From the NCBI GenBank assembly GCA_030280995.1, contig JASXTE010000005.1:37731203-37795202 (forward strand): a stretch of 64,000 bases of DNA, in the 5' to 3' direction. The position numbers were made by a program, and so were the translations under genes. This DNA comes from Hemileia vastatrix (Eukaryota; Basidiomycota; Pucciniomycetes; Pucciniales; Zaghouaniaceae). Shown one piece after another: positions 1-10,871 of the stretch (positions are counted from its first letter, which is position 1; the number at the start of each line of letters is the position of its first letter). The notes below the pieces were generated by a model, which saw only the letters and a list, made by a program, of their open reading frames with translations, searched no databases and had not been told where the DNA came from.

Positions 1-13
1 CATTTATAATAAC

Positions 14-1355
14 ATGCCTCGTCATCCTAGATCTTCTCAAAGGCAGCCATCACCCAGTTGTTCTTCAATTCCCACTACTTCCTCTTTCCCCCACTCAGCT
101 GAAAAATCAAAGACCGTTCAATTAAAAAAAGATGAACATCTCATTCTTATCAACTGGCTGAAAACCAAATCTAACAATGGTTTTTTTTTTGTACTGAGTA
201 TGCAACTAAAGTAGGACGCCCCCCGCATCAAAAGTTAATGGCTATCTTCTAATGGCAAATGAATTATGGAATAAGACCAAGGGAAGGATTGATCTTTTGC
301 CTAAACAGATGTCTGAACGATTCAAGCATTACCAAGCAAAATACTAGAAGGCAAAGCTCTTTCATCTTCCACTGGTTTTGGGGTTACTGACAACGATATA
401 ACTAAGGGCATAAAATCCATAGACAATAAACTTGAAACTTTATGTCCTTACTTTAAAGAGATGGATGCAATTTTTGGAGAGTGAGCCGATGTTAATCCTG
501 TAAAAATGTTGGATGGTGAAGATCCTATCTCCGAACATGATGTCGAAGCAAATCTTTTCCCATTGTCTTCCTCCACTCAAGCCTCCCCTCTTCTAAATTC
601 TACAAATCTAGATATCTTTGCTATTGATCCTATTGGCGATTTAACCCAACCCAATCTAACTCAGGTCTGTTTTTTTTCTTTTATCTTATCAATACTTTTT
701 TTTATTTACTTAGATTTTATTATTTCTTAAAAGGCTGATGAACAAGCCCAGGACCCACAATCAACTGAGTCTGAAGCTAGTGACAATGATGAGGAGGAAA
801 ATGTGACCTTGAACAAGAAGCGTAGGGCTTCAAGTAGTCTAAATTTCCACTCACAAAGAAGACAAAAAAGTGATACTTCATCACAAACCCCTTTTTCTTC
901 AATGGAACAGTTTTTAGAGAAACGTGATGCTGGTAAGTGATATCATACCTATTAATACTTTACTCTGCTTTTCTTCTACTTATTGTTAACATTGCTTATC
1001 ACTCTAGAACAAGTGGAAGCTGCTAAAGAGACTCTAAAGTTTGAAAAGCAAAAATATGAGCTCTCTTTAAGGAGGGATGATAGGCTACAAGATTTGGAAG
1101 AGAGGAAGTATGAGCTCTCTTTACGGAAGGATGATCGGGACAAGATTTGGAGGAGAAGAAGTTTGAGTTAACTCTAAGTATTGAAAAATAAAAAAAAGAG
1201 GAGAAAACACTTGAACATCAAAAACTATTAGAGCAGATGAAATATAAGTTTGATCATGAAGAAAATTCCAAAAAGAAAGATTTCTTGATAGAATGTGTTA
1301 AAGCTAATAAATCTGTTGAGGAAATCTAACGTTTAAAGAAATTGTTGGATGACTA
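14..1355 (+). pseudogene. Myb/SANT-like DNA-binding protein of Harbinger copy A, decayed
   Basis: This would be the accessory DNA-binding protein that PIF/Harbinger elements encode beside the transposase. It starts MPRHPRSSQRQ and runs into the SANT/MADF-like region (LILINWLKTKSN), but compared with copy C one base is lost near 180-200 in a T run, giving a frameshift and TAG. AAG has become TAG near 345, and at 482-484 CGA of copy C is TGA. The intron after ...NLTQ (GTCTGT to AAAAG, about 666-733) and the exon ending at GTAAGT near 933 are as in copies B and C. Only this copy has the following exon from about 1010: a Glu/Lys-rich coiled coil (EQVEAAKETLKFEKQKYELS, then repeats of ERKYELSLRKDD) reaching KKLLDD and TAG near 1355, with two further breaks. 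It is not functional. Confidence 0.7.
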
Positions 1356-1489
1356 GTTTGTTTTATTTCTCTCACACTTCAACTGTTCATATTTATTTGT
1401 ACTTAAAAATTCCAATAATTTCCTTTATTTCATTACTCTCCCACTTTTTTTAAATAAAATTTTCATGTCTCCTTTGAAAATTTGACAAT

Positions 1490-1905
1490 CCCCCACCCCT
1501 GGATTTTTTTGAAGTAAGGGGTGGGTATCACAAAAATTCTTTCAAATCATGAATCTTGAAAGTCTTATATGAAAATTTGGCTTTACTACCTCCTGAATTT
1601 TACTGGTATCCCAAAAATTCTTACATGTCAAGAATTTCACAAGTTTATAAGAAATTTTGGCAAAACCCCTCATGAATTTTATTGAAGTAAGGGATGGGTA
1701 TCACCAAAAAATTTTCACCAAAATATTTACAAGTCGAAAAAATTCTATATCTGTTTTAAAAAATTGGCAATACTCTCCCCTGCATTTTATTGAAGCAAGG
1801 GGTGGGTATCATCAAAATTTTTCTAAGTCATCAATTTCACATGTCAGATTTGAAAATTTGGCAATACCCCCCCCTGCATTTTATTGAAGTAAGGGGTGGA
1901 AGTAA
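1490..1905. repeat. Degenerate tandem repeat, about 90-110 bp period
   Basis: The block GAAGTAAGGGGTGGGTATCA recurs at about 1511, 1684, 1791 and 1884, with a more decayed unit near 1600. Each is followed by a stretch like TTTGAAAATTTGGCAATACC. No coding function is visible. It lies between the Myb remnant and the oxygenase gene of copy A. Confidence 0.7.
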
Positions 1906-2203
1906 TCTAAATTTAATATAATTACATAAATTATTAAATAAATATCTAATATATATCAATTTCCCTAGTTTATAGTAATGACAACTCCTCAAGCCAAAAT
2001 GCAGACCAAGTCTAGAAACAAAAGTTTGGGACTTTCTGCAGGTATAGGCAAGAGGAACCTCACGAATAAAACATATAAATGTTATCATAATTACCTTTTA
2101 TACAACCAAAGGTCGATGGCTCATCACATTACTTGAGAAAATTGATATATAAAAAATATTTATTAAAAATTTATGAAAAAATATAAAATTTTCGATGACA
2201 ACT

Positions 2204-3392
2204 CTAATCCCCATACTTTTTGGATCTAGATAAAGTTTTTTTAAATCGAATAACTTTACCTTCTTTCTTTACCTTATTGATTCTTTGTATCAACTTATTA
2301 CTGATTTGAAATGAGCAACCAAAATGTGTGAAATCTTGACAGGATTCCAAACCAGGAGGAGCTTTGGTCATTTGATGATTATCCTGAGAAGAATTCCAAA
2401 TTATTTTGATGATACCATTTCCCAAACCAAAACCAATGATGCACAGGTGGTCTGGAAAATATAAAACATGTCCTTTGGTTTTAGCTGGAGATGGTATTGG
2501 GTGGCCAGTTATCGGATTGATATATGAGAATATTCCAAAAGTAAGAAAATTGGCATCATTCCTATCGATATGAATCCTATTGTGAAATCCAGAATGAGTG
2601 ATAATAACATTAGAAAATAAAAGATATTCGTGGCTGATATCTTCCCATTCGGAGTCACACCAATTTGGTATTCCAACTTTGGTTACAAGTTCATGATTTT
2701 TTTCAAATGCCTTATTACAGAGCTTTTTGAGTCGAAGAGCAAGAAAAGAATTAAATGAAGGTAGAGTGTCCCATAAGCAAAAATCTTCATCTTTTTTTGC
2801 TTTAGTGATATTCTTGACCAAGGAATATATGCCTATATAAATGAAATAAGTGAAATGATATTAAGAACGGAAAAAAATTATTAGACATACCAAGAGAATA
2901 TCCTTTAACAAAACCTGGTCTCCAACCAAATCCAATCATGATACCACCCAACAAATTCGTATTCCTTATAGGTAATCGAAACAAAGCCATTTGATAAAGA
3001 GTAATGATAAGATCCGATAGTTGATTAAAAGATTCATCTTTTACACCATCAAATGAATGAACTTCCAAAATGAATTGAGGCTTATAAGTATTACTGATAA
3101 CTGCAACCACTTGATCATCACCAATTTTGGTTAGATATTTGATATCTTCTGGTAATTTTTTCGGATATATAAATTTTTTATCTACTTTAGTTTTATGAAA
3201 TAAAATGTTTGGGATATGACAAAAATAACTTTCACAGAGAATTTTTTTTTTCAGATATCTTTTCTTCTGATGAGACAGATTATCTTTAATTTTTCTTGAT
3301 GATTTAGATAATGAATAATGTTTTTTCAGATATCTTTTCTTCTGAAATGTTGTATATTTTTTTTTAGATATATTTTCTTCTGATGAGACTGA
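2204..3392 (-). CDS. TET/JBP-like 2OG-Fe(II) oxygenase, two exons visible, N-terminus uncertain
   Basis: The product resembles the fungal Tet-like 2OG-Fe(II) dioxygenases, a family linked to oxidation of 5-methylcytosine in DNA and expanded in basidiomycetes together with transposons. Exon 1 is open from 3392 to 2891 and ends in a Gly-rich motif (GGIMIGFGWRPGFVKGYSLG). A 58-bp intron (2833-2890, GTATGT to ATAG) joins it in frame to exon 2 (2832-2204). Exon 2 carries the iron-binding HxD motif in HNRIHIDRNDANF, then GHVLYFPDHLCIIGFGLGNG, a likely distal His in DNHQMTKAP, and a C-terminal FGCSFQISNKLIQRI. No stop breaks these two exons. Exon 1 has no convincing ATG: upstream comes a Lys/Ser-rich repeat zone and then a Ser-rich ORF (3799-3437) in another frame, so the real start is missing, spliced in, or lost by frameshift. 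The paralogue at 52942-54860 has the same exon design. Activity on DNA is known for the family and inferred here. Confidence 0.65.
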
Positions 3393-3440
3393 TTATCTTT
3401 AAATTTTTTTGATGATTTAGATCAAGAATTTTTTTTTCAG
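3240..3440. repeat. Degenerate repeat encoding a Lys/Ser-rich segment upstream of the oxygenase
   Basis: The block CAGATATCTTTTCTTCTGA recurs near 3252, 3327 and 3438, and as TAGATATATTTTCTTCTGAT near 3365. Between the blocks lie versions of GACTGATTATCTTTAA and GATGATTTAGA. On the minus strand this reads as repeated SLSKSSRK and HQKKRYLKK. It looks like an expanded and partly frameshifted N-terminal region of the neighbouring oxygenase gene. Confidence 0.55.
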
Positions 3441-3799
3441 ATATCTTTTCTTCTTATGAGACTGATTATCATAATTTTTTTTGATGATTTAGAAGATGAT
3501 TGAATGGAAGTTGATTTCGAAGAAGATGATAGAGATGATAAAGATGAAGATGATAAAGAAGATAAATTTATTTTTGATGATTTAGAAGATGATTGTATGG
3601 AAGTTGATTTCGAAGAAGATGATAGAGATGATAAAGATGAAGATGATAAAGAAGATAAATTTATTTTTGATGATTTAGAAGAAGATTGTATGGATGTTGA
3701 TTTTGAAGAAGATGATAGTGATGATAAAGATGAAGATGATAAAGAAGATAAAGATGAAGATGAGAGAGAAGTAAGGGGTATATCTGAAGAAGAAGACAT
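3437..3799 (-). CDS. Ser-rich low-complexity ORF with three 93-bp repeats, possible upstream exon of the oxygenase
   Basis: Three in-frame 93-bp units start at 3507, 3600 and 3693 (31 residues each). On minus they read as Ser-rich blocks (SSLSSSSLSSLSSSSKSTSI); on plus the same DNA is open as an acidic protein (DDRDDKDEDDKEDKF, 3504-3833). Because 93 is divisible by three, both strands stay open, so openness is weak evidence for either. The minus reading is preferred because it lies directly upstream of the oxygenase on the same strand, but I see no clear canonical intron joining them. It may be non-coding. Confidence 0.35.
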   Translation of the reverse strand: MSSSSDIPLTSLSSSSLSSLSSSSLSSLSSSSKSTSIQSSSKSSKINLSSLSSSSLSSLSSSSKSTSIQSSSKSSKINLSSLSSSSLSSLSSSSKSTSIQSSSKSSKKIMIISLIRRKDI

Positions 3800-3833
3800 T
3801 TTTTTGATCAGAAAAAAAATTAAATGTCAATAA

Positions 3834-4435
3834 AATTTCAACTCATTTTTTTTAAAAAAATTATCACCTTATTTTTCAAATAAAAAAACTCTTTTTTATT
3901 TAAAAATTAAAATAGAAAAAAAAACAAAAAAACAAAAAAACAAAAAAACAAAAAACAAAAAATGATTAAAAAATTTTCCAAAAAAAAAATTTATAAAAAA
4001 AACATGAGGTTTTATTTATAAAAAGAAAATAAAAGCAAAATCCTTTAAAAAAAAAAATTATCCAAAAAAAAAAATTCAGTAAAAATTAAATCAAAAAATA
4101 TATATATATATATATAAATTAAAAGTGAACCTGAAGATTGGTTATTAAAAACCTTCTCACAAGATCCTGAAAAAAAAAAAAAAAATAAAAAACAGTAAAA
4201 TAAAAATAAAAAATACAAAAATTATTTAAATAAAATCAAAATCACAAAAATTAATTATAGAAAAATTAAAAATAAAATTATAAACCTTTTTTGTTTTGTA
4301 AATAAGAGGGACAGTCCTTATCAGAAAGAATTTTTTTTTTTCTATATTACTGCCAAAAAAATTAAAAAAATAATCAAAATTACGAACAAAAATTTGTTAG
4401 TATATTTATTTGAAAGTTGGTAACCCGTCTTTGTC
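3834..4435. other. A/T-rich stretch without genes
   Basis: The stretch holds long A runs, CAAAAAA-type repeats near 3920-3960 and an (AT)n microsatellite near 4099-4116. I see no ORF or structured element beyond these. Confidence 0.7.
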
Positions 4436-4857
4436 TCCCATAAATTTCCCCTTTTCCCCTCCTTTATTTATTTGAAATGCCCTTAAAAATCCCTCCCTCC
4501 TTGCCTTAAAAGTCCCCTCAAATGCTCTCCTTGCCTGCCTCAAAATCCCCCTGAAATACCCTGCTTAATTGTCTCAATACCCCCCTTTCCCCCCTCTTTA
4601 GGTCCCTCATCACCCACCTTCCCCCCTCTTTAGCTGCCTCAAACCCCCCCCATTCCCCTCACCTTAGGCGACTCAAACCCCCCCATTCCCTTCTCCTTAG
4701 GCACCTCAAACCCCCCCCCCCATTCCCCTCTCCTTAGGCGCCTCAAACCCCCCCATTCCCCTCTCCTTAGGCACCTCAAACCCCCCTTCCCCCCCTTCCA
4801 ATCACCTTACCCCCTCCCAAACCGTTACCACCTTCTCTACCCCCCCCCACCTCCTTG
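4436..4857 (+). repeat. Polypyrimidine tract with about 40-bp degenerate units (copy A, left side)
   Basis: Units of the type CTCAAACCCCCCCATTCCCC followed by TCTCCTTAGGCGC repeat through this stretch, with little A/G on the plus strand. The same family occurs at 23462-23770 (plus) and, as its complement, at 10403-10740 and 50070-50420. Long G runs on the minus strand could form G-quadruplex or triplex DNA (inference). Confidence 0.75.
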
Positions 4858-4858
4858 T

Positions 4859-4888
4859 TAACGAACGATCTGTAACGATTGTTCGTTA
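4859..4888. repeat. Imperfect palindrome next to the Copia insertion site
   Basis: TAACGAAC (4859-4866) and GTTCGTTA (4881-4888) are complementary around a 14-nt centre. It separates the C-rich tract from a run of G immediately before the Copia target site. Confidence 0.6.
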
Positions 4889-4907
4889 ATAATCAGGGGG
4901 GGGGGTA

Positions 4908-5525
4908 TGTTAGAATTGACGCAATGACTTTTCCTCCCTTTTTGTCTTCTCACCTTTTGTCACTTAGTAATTACAATCCTATTAGCAATTCCTGCATAAC
5001 TGTCCCTTGTATTTACACCCATCACAAAAATGTTTAGTAATAGCTTTTTCTGCTAGATCACGCATTTGAGCGTATCTACTTCTCTCTGCTTACCACATTA
5101 ATTAGAAATTAATCAACCCACTACATGTAACTAATCATCGCACCTGCAGTAGTCATTGGTCTCTTGAGGTTAAATAGGGTCTATCGACTACTATCTTTCC
5201 TCAGTTAACCAACGACTCCTGCAGGTGTGTATTTCTTATCTTTCTCTCCTCCTTCCCGTTATTTACTATCCTCTATCTCATGATCCTTAGGTATTTACTG
5301 CTTCGTACTCCCTTGAGCTCATCCACCTGCTTACTTGGGATTACTATTGCTGCCCTAAGGTACTTTTTACACTTTCCTTGTCTTATCCTATACAAACTGT
5401 CTAGTCCACTTGCAATATAATAGTTAACCAACAACTCCTGCAGGTATTTACTGCTTCGTACTCCCTTGAGCTCATCCACCTGCTTACTTGGGATTACTAT
5501 TGCTGCCCTAAGTCCTTGTCTTACA
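4908..5525 (+). repeat. Copia 5' LTR (618 bp)
   Basis: It starts TGTTAGAATTGACGC and ends CCTTGTCTTACA. It contains two copies of a 69-bp unit (5290-5358 and 5443-5511; core ACTCCCTTGAGCTCATCCAC), separated by 84 bp. The LTR should carry the promoter and poly(A) signals of the element; no specific signal is evident. Confidence 0.95.
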
Positions 5526-5537
5526 GATTATGAGACC
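5526..5537 (+). promoter_or_regulatory. Copia primer-binding site, probably for a cleaved Met-tRNA
   Basis: GATTATGAGACC directly follows the 5' LTR. Its complement GGTCTCATAATC has a CAT anticodon in the arrangement of a methionine-tRNA anticodon arm (CTCATAA loop). Drosophila copia is known to prime from the cleaved half of initiator Met-tRNA in this way; use here is inferred. The usual TGG that would pair with a tRNA 3' CCA end is absent. Confidence 0.6.
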
Positions 5538-5592
5538 GGTTGTCTACATTACTTTATTCCAGTCAATTGTTTTTCACTATCTCTACTCAATC

Positions 5593-8500
5593 ATGCAGAC
5601 CTCCGACGTAAACCTTACTGGTGTTCCCGTCCTAGACAAGGACAACTATCAACTGTGGGCATTCCGAATGGAGAGCATATTCATGCAACAAAACCTCTAT
5701 GATATTGTCATCAACAACGCTAAAACTCCCTCTGAGTCTGACCCAGATCACTCTCCGTTTAAATTACGCAAACAAAAAGCGACTGGCCTCATGACCCAGT
5801 TCATGAACCCTTACCATCTCAGACTTTTTGTGACCATTGCAAATAAAAATGACCCACACCAACTATGGTCTGATCTTGAGTCCCATTATAAATCCTCAAG
5901 TGATTTTAACCAAATGCGAGTCTTTCAAAAATTTGCCCTAGTCTCCTACCCAGGAGACATTAATAAATATATTGAACTCATAAAAAACATCGAAGCCGAA
6001 TTAGTCGCTGTTAAAATTGAATTAAAGGAACACTTACTAGCCTCATACTTCCTTTATTGACTCCCCAAGGAATTCTCTTCACTTCGAGATGCTCTTCTCC
6101 ATAATGCCCAAGCTCGAAAAGAATCCATCACAGTAAAAACCCTCATTGATTCTCTCGACAACCACAATTTGGAAAAAGTCATAACCCAGAATGACCAGCC
6201 TAAAGCTTTTCAAACCACCGAAAAACAAAACTACGAAATCTGTACTGGTGGTAAGCACAACCCCAAAACCAAACATCAGGAGTCCGAATGTTTTCAATTA
6301 CATCCTCACCTAAGAAACAAAAGACCCGAAACCGCCAAAGCCAATATAGCTGTCGAAATAACACCGACTCCCCTTGACTTATCATCAGTCCAACCAACAA
6401 TCTCTAAATGCCTCTCAATTTTCGCTAGTGTCCCCAACAACATTTTTGTCTTGGACAGCGGTGCTACGCAACACATGTTCAATTCCATTGAACACTTCTG
6501 CTCATTTACCCCCTCTAAATCATCTGTCGCATTCAGGGACAAAAGTACTGTACCCTCAGAAGGATTCGGAACAGTTATCCTTGGGTCACACAACCAGCGA
6601 ACTCCCCTGGAAAACTGCCTCCTTGTACCTTCTCTAAAACTAAACCTCATTAGTCTCGGTGCACTACGAAAAATACTCAAAAGCATGGAACTCACCATCA
6701 ATGGAAACGACTTCCCTCTCATCACAAAGTCTGGATTCAGACTGAGAGGAGTGTTTGAGGATGATTTACTTGTTCTCAAAGACTTTTTCACTGGTGAGTC
6801 TCCCTCTGCTAATGTTTCTTTTCTTTCAGTTGCTAACTCCTGTGCCATTTGGCATAACAGACTAGGACACCCGGGAAAAACCGTAATGGACTATCTGCGG
6901 ACTCATCAGCAGATCAAACCTTCTGACTCTACTGATCCATTCTGTGAAAGCTGTGTCGAAGCAAAACATCACTCCTTACCATTTCCCGGCTCCCTTCCTA
7001 AGGCATCAAGACCTCTTGAATATATCCACTCCGACTTAAGCGGAAAGATCTTTCCCCCGTCCCTTGGCGGTAGTCTCTATTACTTTCAATTAACTGACTA
7101 CTTTACGTCATATCGTTTCATTTATATCCTTAAAAATAAGAGTGATACTTTCCAAACATTCCTACATTTCAAGAAAACTATTGAATTAGCACTAAATAAA
7201 AAAATTTGTCACTTAGCCAATGATGGTGGAGGGGAATATTGCAATAAAGAGTTTAAAAATTATCTGATGAGTGAGGGAATACAAATGCATATTACCGCTC
7301 CATATACTCCTAAACAGAACCCTGTAGCTGAACGCGCTAACCGAACCACTACAGAGAAAGCCAAAGCATTATTATTTCACGCCAACCTACCCCCGGAACT
7401 CTGGGCAGAAGCTGTAACCACAGCTGTATACTTGTACAATCGCACTCCCACTAAAACTCAACACATGAAGTCACCTTTTGAGCAATTGTATGGAACTCCC
7501 CCTAAACTTACTCACCTTCGAACCTTTGGATGTAGCGCTTATGCACTCATTCCAAAAAAATTGCGCAAAGGTAAATTTGACTCATCTTCACACCTGTATA
7601 TCCTTGTGGGCTACGATGAGACACTGAGTTCCTACGGGCTACTTGACCCTAAAACCCATAACATCTCATATTCTCATGACGTTGTCTTCAATGAGGAAGA
7701 ATTCCCTTATCTAAAAATCCGGCAGTCAACTGTTACAAATCAGCTTTTTCCTTTTCCTCCCCTAACAGAAGACAACCTCCTAACCACCGGGTTACCTCAT
7801 GACTCCCCTGAACCTGACAGTAACGATGAGGCATCAATGTCAAACCCATCACCAGATGCTCCATCAGATGGGATCTCATCCAACTCAACTCCCAACTCCA
7901 AGTCTGAGGATGATGAAGAGGTTTTGGAACTCATTAGACCTAAGCGCATTCCAGTATGTGACAGGTTCAACCATGTTCCTGATGATGTTCCCCCGTCGCA
8001 GGAAATCTCCTCTGACATTAACCCAAATAACATCCTAAATTATCCTCGCACTCGCCGACCCCCTGACAGGTCACTCCTATCCATGACAACTCCACTTGCC
8101 GCTGAAGTACCCATACCTAGGAACTTCAATGAGGCAATCACTGGACTCGAGTCAGATGCCTGGTCCAATGCGATTAAGACCGAGTTAGAGAACATGGATA
8201 CCCACTGTGTCTGGGAAGTTATAGAGAAGCCCACTGCAGTCAAAACCATCGGCGCGAAATGGGTCTTTACTGTCAAAGAAACCGAAGATGGAGGTATCGC
8301 GAAATTCAAGGCCCGTTTATGTGCCCAAGGGTTCTTACAACAAGAAGGGATCAATTACTTTGAGACTTTTGCTCCAACCGGCCGGCTCACCACCTTTCGC
8401 ATCCTCCTAGCTCTTGCCATCCAAAATAACTATAGTATGGAGCATATGGATGTAAAGGGGGCCTTTCTTCATGGGACGTTAGAGGAAGACGTGTATATGA

Positions 8501-9730
8501 GAATTCCCTCTGGTGTTGAAACACCTTCCTCAATCACCAACCCAATACTAAAATTGCGGAAATCCATCTATGGTCTCAAGCAGTCACCCCGATGTTGGTC
8601 AAAAGAAATCAACAACTTTTTCTCTGCCATCGATATGTTTCCCTCTAGTGCCGATCCTTGCTTATTTTTCTCAATAAACACTGATAATCCTGTATTTGTT
8701 TACCTCCATGTGGACGATCTGGCTGTATTTGGTAAAGATCTAACCCAATTCAAAGGTAAAATCAAAGAAAGATTCAACATGGAATTTCTCGGCCCCCTCT
8801 CCTACTTCCTAGGTATGAAAATCACACACGACAGTCAACAAAGGACCATCAGCCTCTCTCAACCCTCATACATCGTAAATCTACTCAAAGAATACAATAT
8901 GGCCTCTTGCAAATCAGTGGCAACACCACTTCTTCCTCATGATCATCTTATCCCGGCTACTCCAGCAGAGATCCAAAATTTCAACAACCTCAAAATCAAT
9001 TATTGACGAGCCATTGGGTCCCTCAATTACCTGGTACAATGTACTAGACCCGATCTGGCCTTCTCAGTGAGTCAACTATCCTAGCACCTCGAACAACCCG
9101 GGATCCCTCATTGGATAGCTTTCAAACACATTCTTTGGTACCTAGCTGGAAGCAAAGATCTCTCTCTTACCTACTCACAACTGGACTCATCCCTCCATCC
9201 TCAAGGTCATTTCTCATGGTCTAAATCCTACTGGTTTTGCCGACGCAGATTGGGCTGGATGTCCCAGTACCCGTAGATCCACCACAGGATATCTTTTCCT
9301 CCTAAACGGTGGTGCCATTTCATGGCAATCCAGAAAACAACCTACTGTTGCACTCTCTTCTTCAGAAGCTGAATATCGTTCTTGTACTACTGCTGGACAA
9401 GAAGCCATTTGGCTCAAACATCTCTTCGAATCAATCAATATTCCAATCTCTTGCCCTCTGACCTTGTATGGAGATAACCAAGGCGCCATAGCACTCTCTC
9501 AAAATCCCATATTTCAAGCAAGAACAAAACACATCGAAGTACAATACCACTGGATTCGGGAACAAGTTCTACTTGGTAATATCGAAATTCCGTATACTCC
9601 GACCTCCTCAATGCTTGCCGACTGCCTCACGAAATCTACTCCAGGAAAAACCCTTACGACATTCCTCAACTCTTGTGGATTACTGCTTCCCAAATCACAA
9701 GACAGGAGGGTGTTAGAATTGACGCAATGA
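5593..9730 (+). pseudogene. Copia gag-pol polyprotein, broken
   Basis: One reading frame runs from ATG 5593 (MQTSDVNLTG; an ATG at 5530 overlaps the primer-binding site and is less likely). In order: UBN2/DUF4219-type gag to about 6057; a degenerate Cys/His segment near 6240-6300; protease with LDSGATQHM near 6453; integrase zinc region (HNRLGH ... CESC, 6850-6960), catalytic core with HSDLSG, NDGGGEY and NPVAERANRT; reverse transcriptase with YLHVDDLAVFG near 8700; RNase H with [10 protein letters not shown] near 9466. Nonsense codons are TGA 6058-6060 (between gag and pol), TGA 9004-9006 and TAG near 9081. A one-base frameshift near 9180-9205 moves RNase H into the next frame, which ends at 9730 inside the 3' LTR. 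All three stops fit C-to-T changes (CGA or CAG). The element cannot make a normal polyprotein. Confidence 0.9.
9703..9710 (+). promoter_or_regulatory. Copia polypurine tract
   Basis: CAGGAGGG directly precedes the 3' LTR, the expected place and composition of the plus-strand primer. Confidence 0.75.
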
Positions 9731-10397
9731 CCTTTCCTCCCTTTTTGTCTTCTCACCTTTTGTCACTTAGTAATTACACTCCTATTAGCAATTCCTGCAT
9801 AACTGTCCCTTGTATTTACACCCATCACAAAAATGTTTAGTAATAGCTTTTTCTGCTAGATCACGCATTTGAGCGTATCTACTTCTCTCTGCTTACCACA
9901 TTAATTAGAAATTAATCAACCCACTACATGTAACTAATCATCGCACCTGCAGTAGTCATTGGTCTCTTGAGGTTAAATAGGGTCTATCGACTACTATCTT
10001 TCCTCAGTTAACCAACGACTCCTGCAGGTGTGTATTTCTTATCTTTCTCTCCTCCTTCCCGTTATTTACTATCCTCTATCTCATGATCCTTAGGTATTTA
10101 CTACTTCGTACTCCCTTGAGCTCATCCACCTGCTTACTTGGGATTACTATTGCTGCCCTAAGGTACTTTTTACACTTTCCTTGTCTTATCCTATACAAAC
10201 TGTCTAGTCCACTTGCAATATAATAGTTAACCAACGACTCCTGAAGGTATTTAGTGCTTCGTACTCCCTTGAGCTCATCCACCTGCTTACTTGGGATTAC
10301 TATTGCTGCCCTAAGGTATTTACTGCTTCGTACTCCCTTGAGCTCATCCACCTGCTTACTTGGGATTACTATTGCTGCCCTAAGTCCTTGTCTTACA
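9711..10397 (+). repeat. Copia 3' LTR (687 bp)
   Basis: Same start and end as the 5' LTR. It has three 69-bp units (10093-10161, 10246-10314, 10315-10383) where the 5' LTR has two. The last two are directly adjacent. The size difference (69 bp) is exactly one unit. Confidence 0.95.
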
Positions 10398-10402
10398 GGG
10401 TA

Positions 10403-10740
10403 GAGGAGGATGTAAGGATTGGGTAGGGGGGGAAGGGGGGGTGTTTGAGGCGCCTAAAGATAGGGAAAGGGGGGTTTGAGGTGGGTAAAGAGAGGCGAAG
10501 GGGGGGTTTGAGGCGGCAAAAGAGAGGTGAAGGGGGGGGTTTGAGGGTCATAAAGAGAGGGGAAGGGGGGTGTATTGAAGCACCTAAAAAGAGGGGAAGG
10601 GGGGTGATGAGGGACCTAAAGAGGGGGGAAAGGGGGGATTTGAGGCAGCTAAAAAGGGGGTAAAAAGGGGGTCTTGAGACAGGTAAAGAGAGGGAAAAAG
10701 GGGGGCCTTGAGGATGATAAAGAGAGGTGAAGGAGAGAAA
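10403..10740 (-). repeat. Polypurine tract of Harbinger copy A
   Basis: Degenerate units such as GGGGGGTTTGAGG followed by TAAAGAGAGGGGAAGG repeat here. It is the complement of the C-rich tract of copy B (23462-23770) and collinear with 50070-50420 of copy C. Confidence 0.85.
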
Positions 10741-10840
10741 AAAAACAAAAAAAGAGAAAAAAGAGAAAAAAAGAAAACAAAAATTAGTTTACCCTAGAAC
10801 AAAAATAAATGAAGCACTTGCAAAAAAAACAAAAAAAACA

Positions 10841-10871
<31 letters not shown>

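Larger units (their letters stand above)
4908..10397 (+). mobile_element. Ty1/Copia LTR retrotransposon, full-length but with broken genes
   Basis: Two LTRs begin TGTTAG and end TTACA, and the element is flanked by the 5-bp target duplication GGGTA (4903-4907 and 10398-10402). Inside, in Copia order, are gag, protease, integrase, reverse transcriptase and RNase H. The LTRs look nearly identical apart from one extra 69-bp unit in the 3' LTR, so the insertion is probably young. The gag-pol frame nevertheless has three nonsense codons and one frameshift. It interrupts Harbinger copy A. Confidence 0.95.

Noticed and set aside
6058..6060. Programmed stop read-through between Copia gag and pol
   Set aside because: Further stops at 9004 and near 9081 and a frameshift show general decay, and the TGA fits a C-to-T change like the others.
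10445..10663. Gly/Arg-rich ORF
   Set aside because: It is the polypurine repeat translated; no evidence for a gene.
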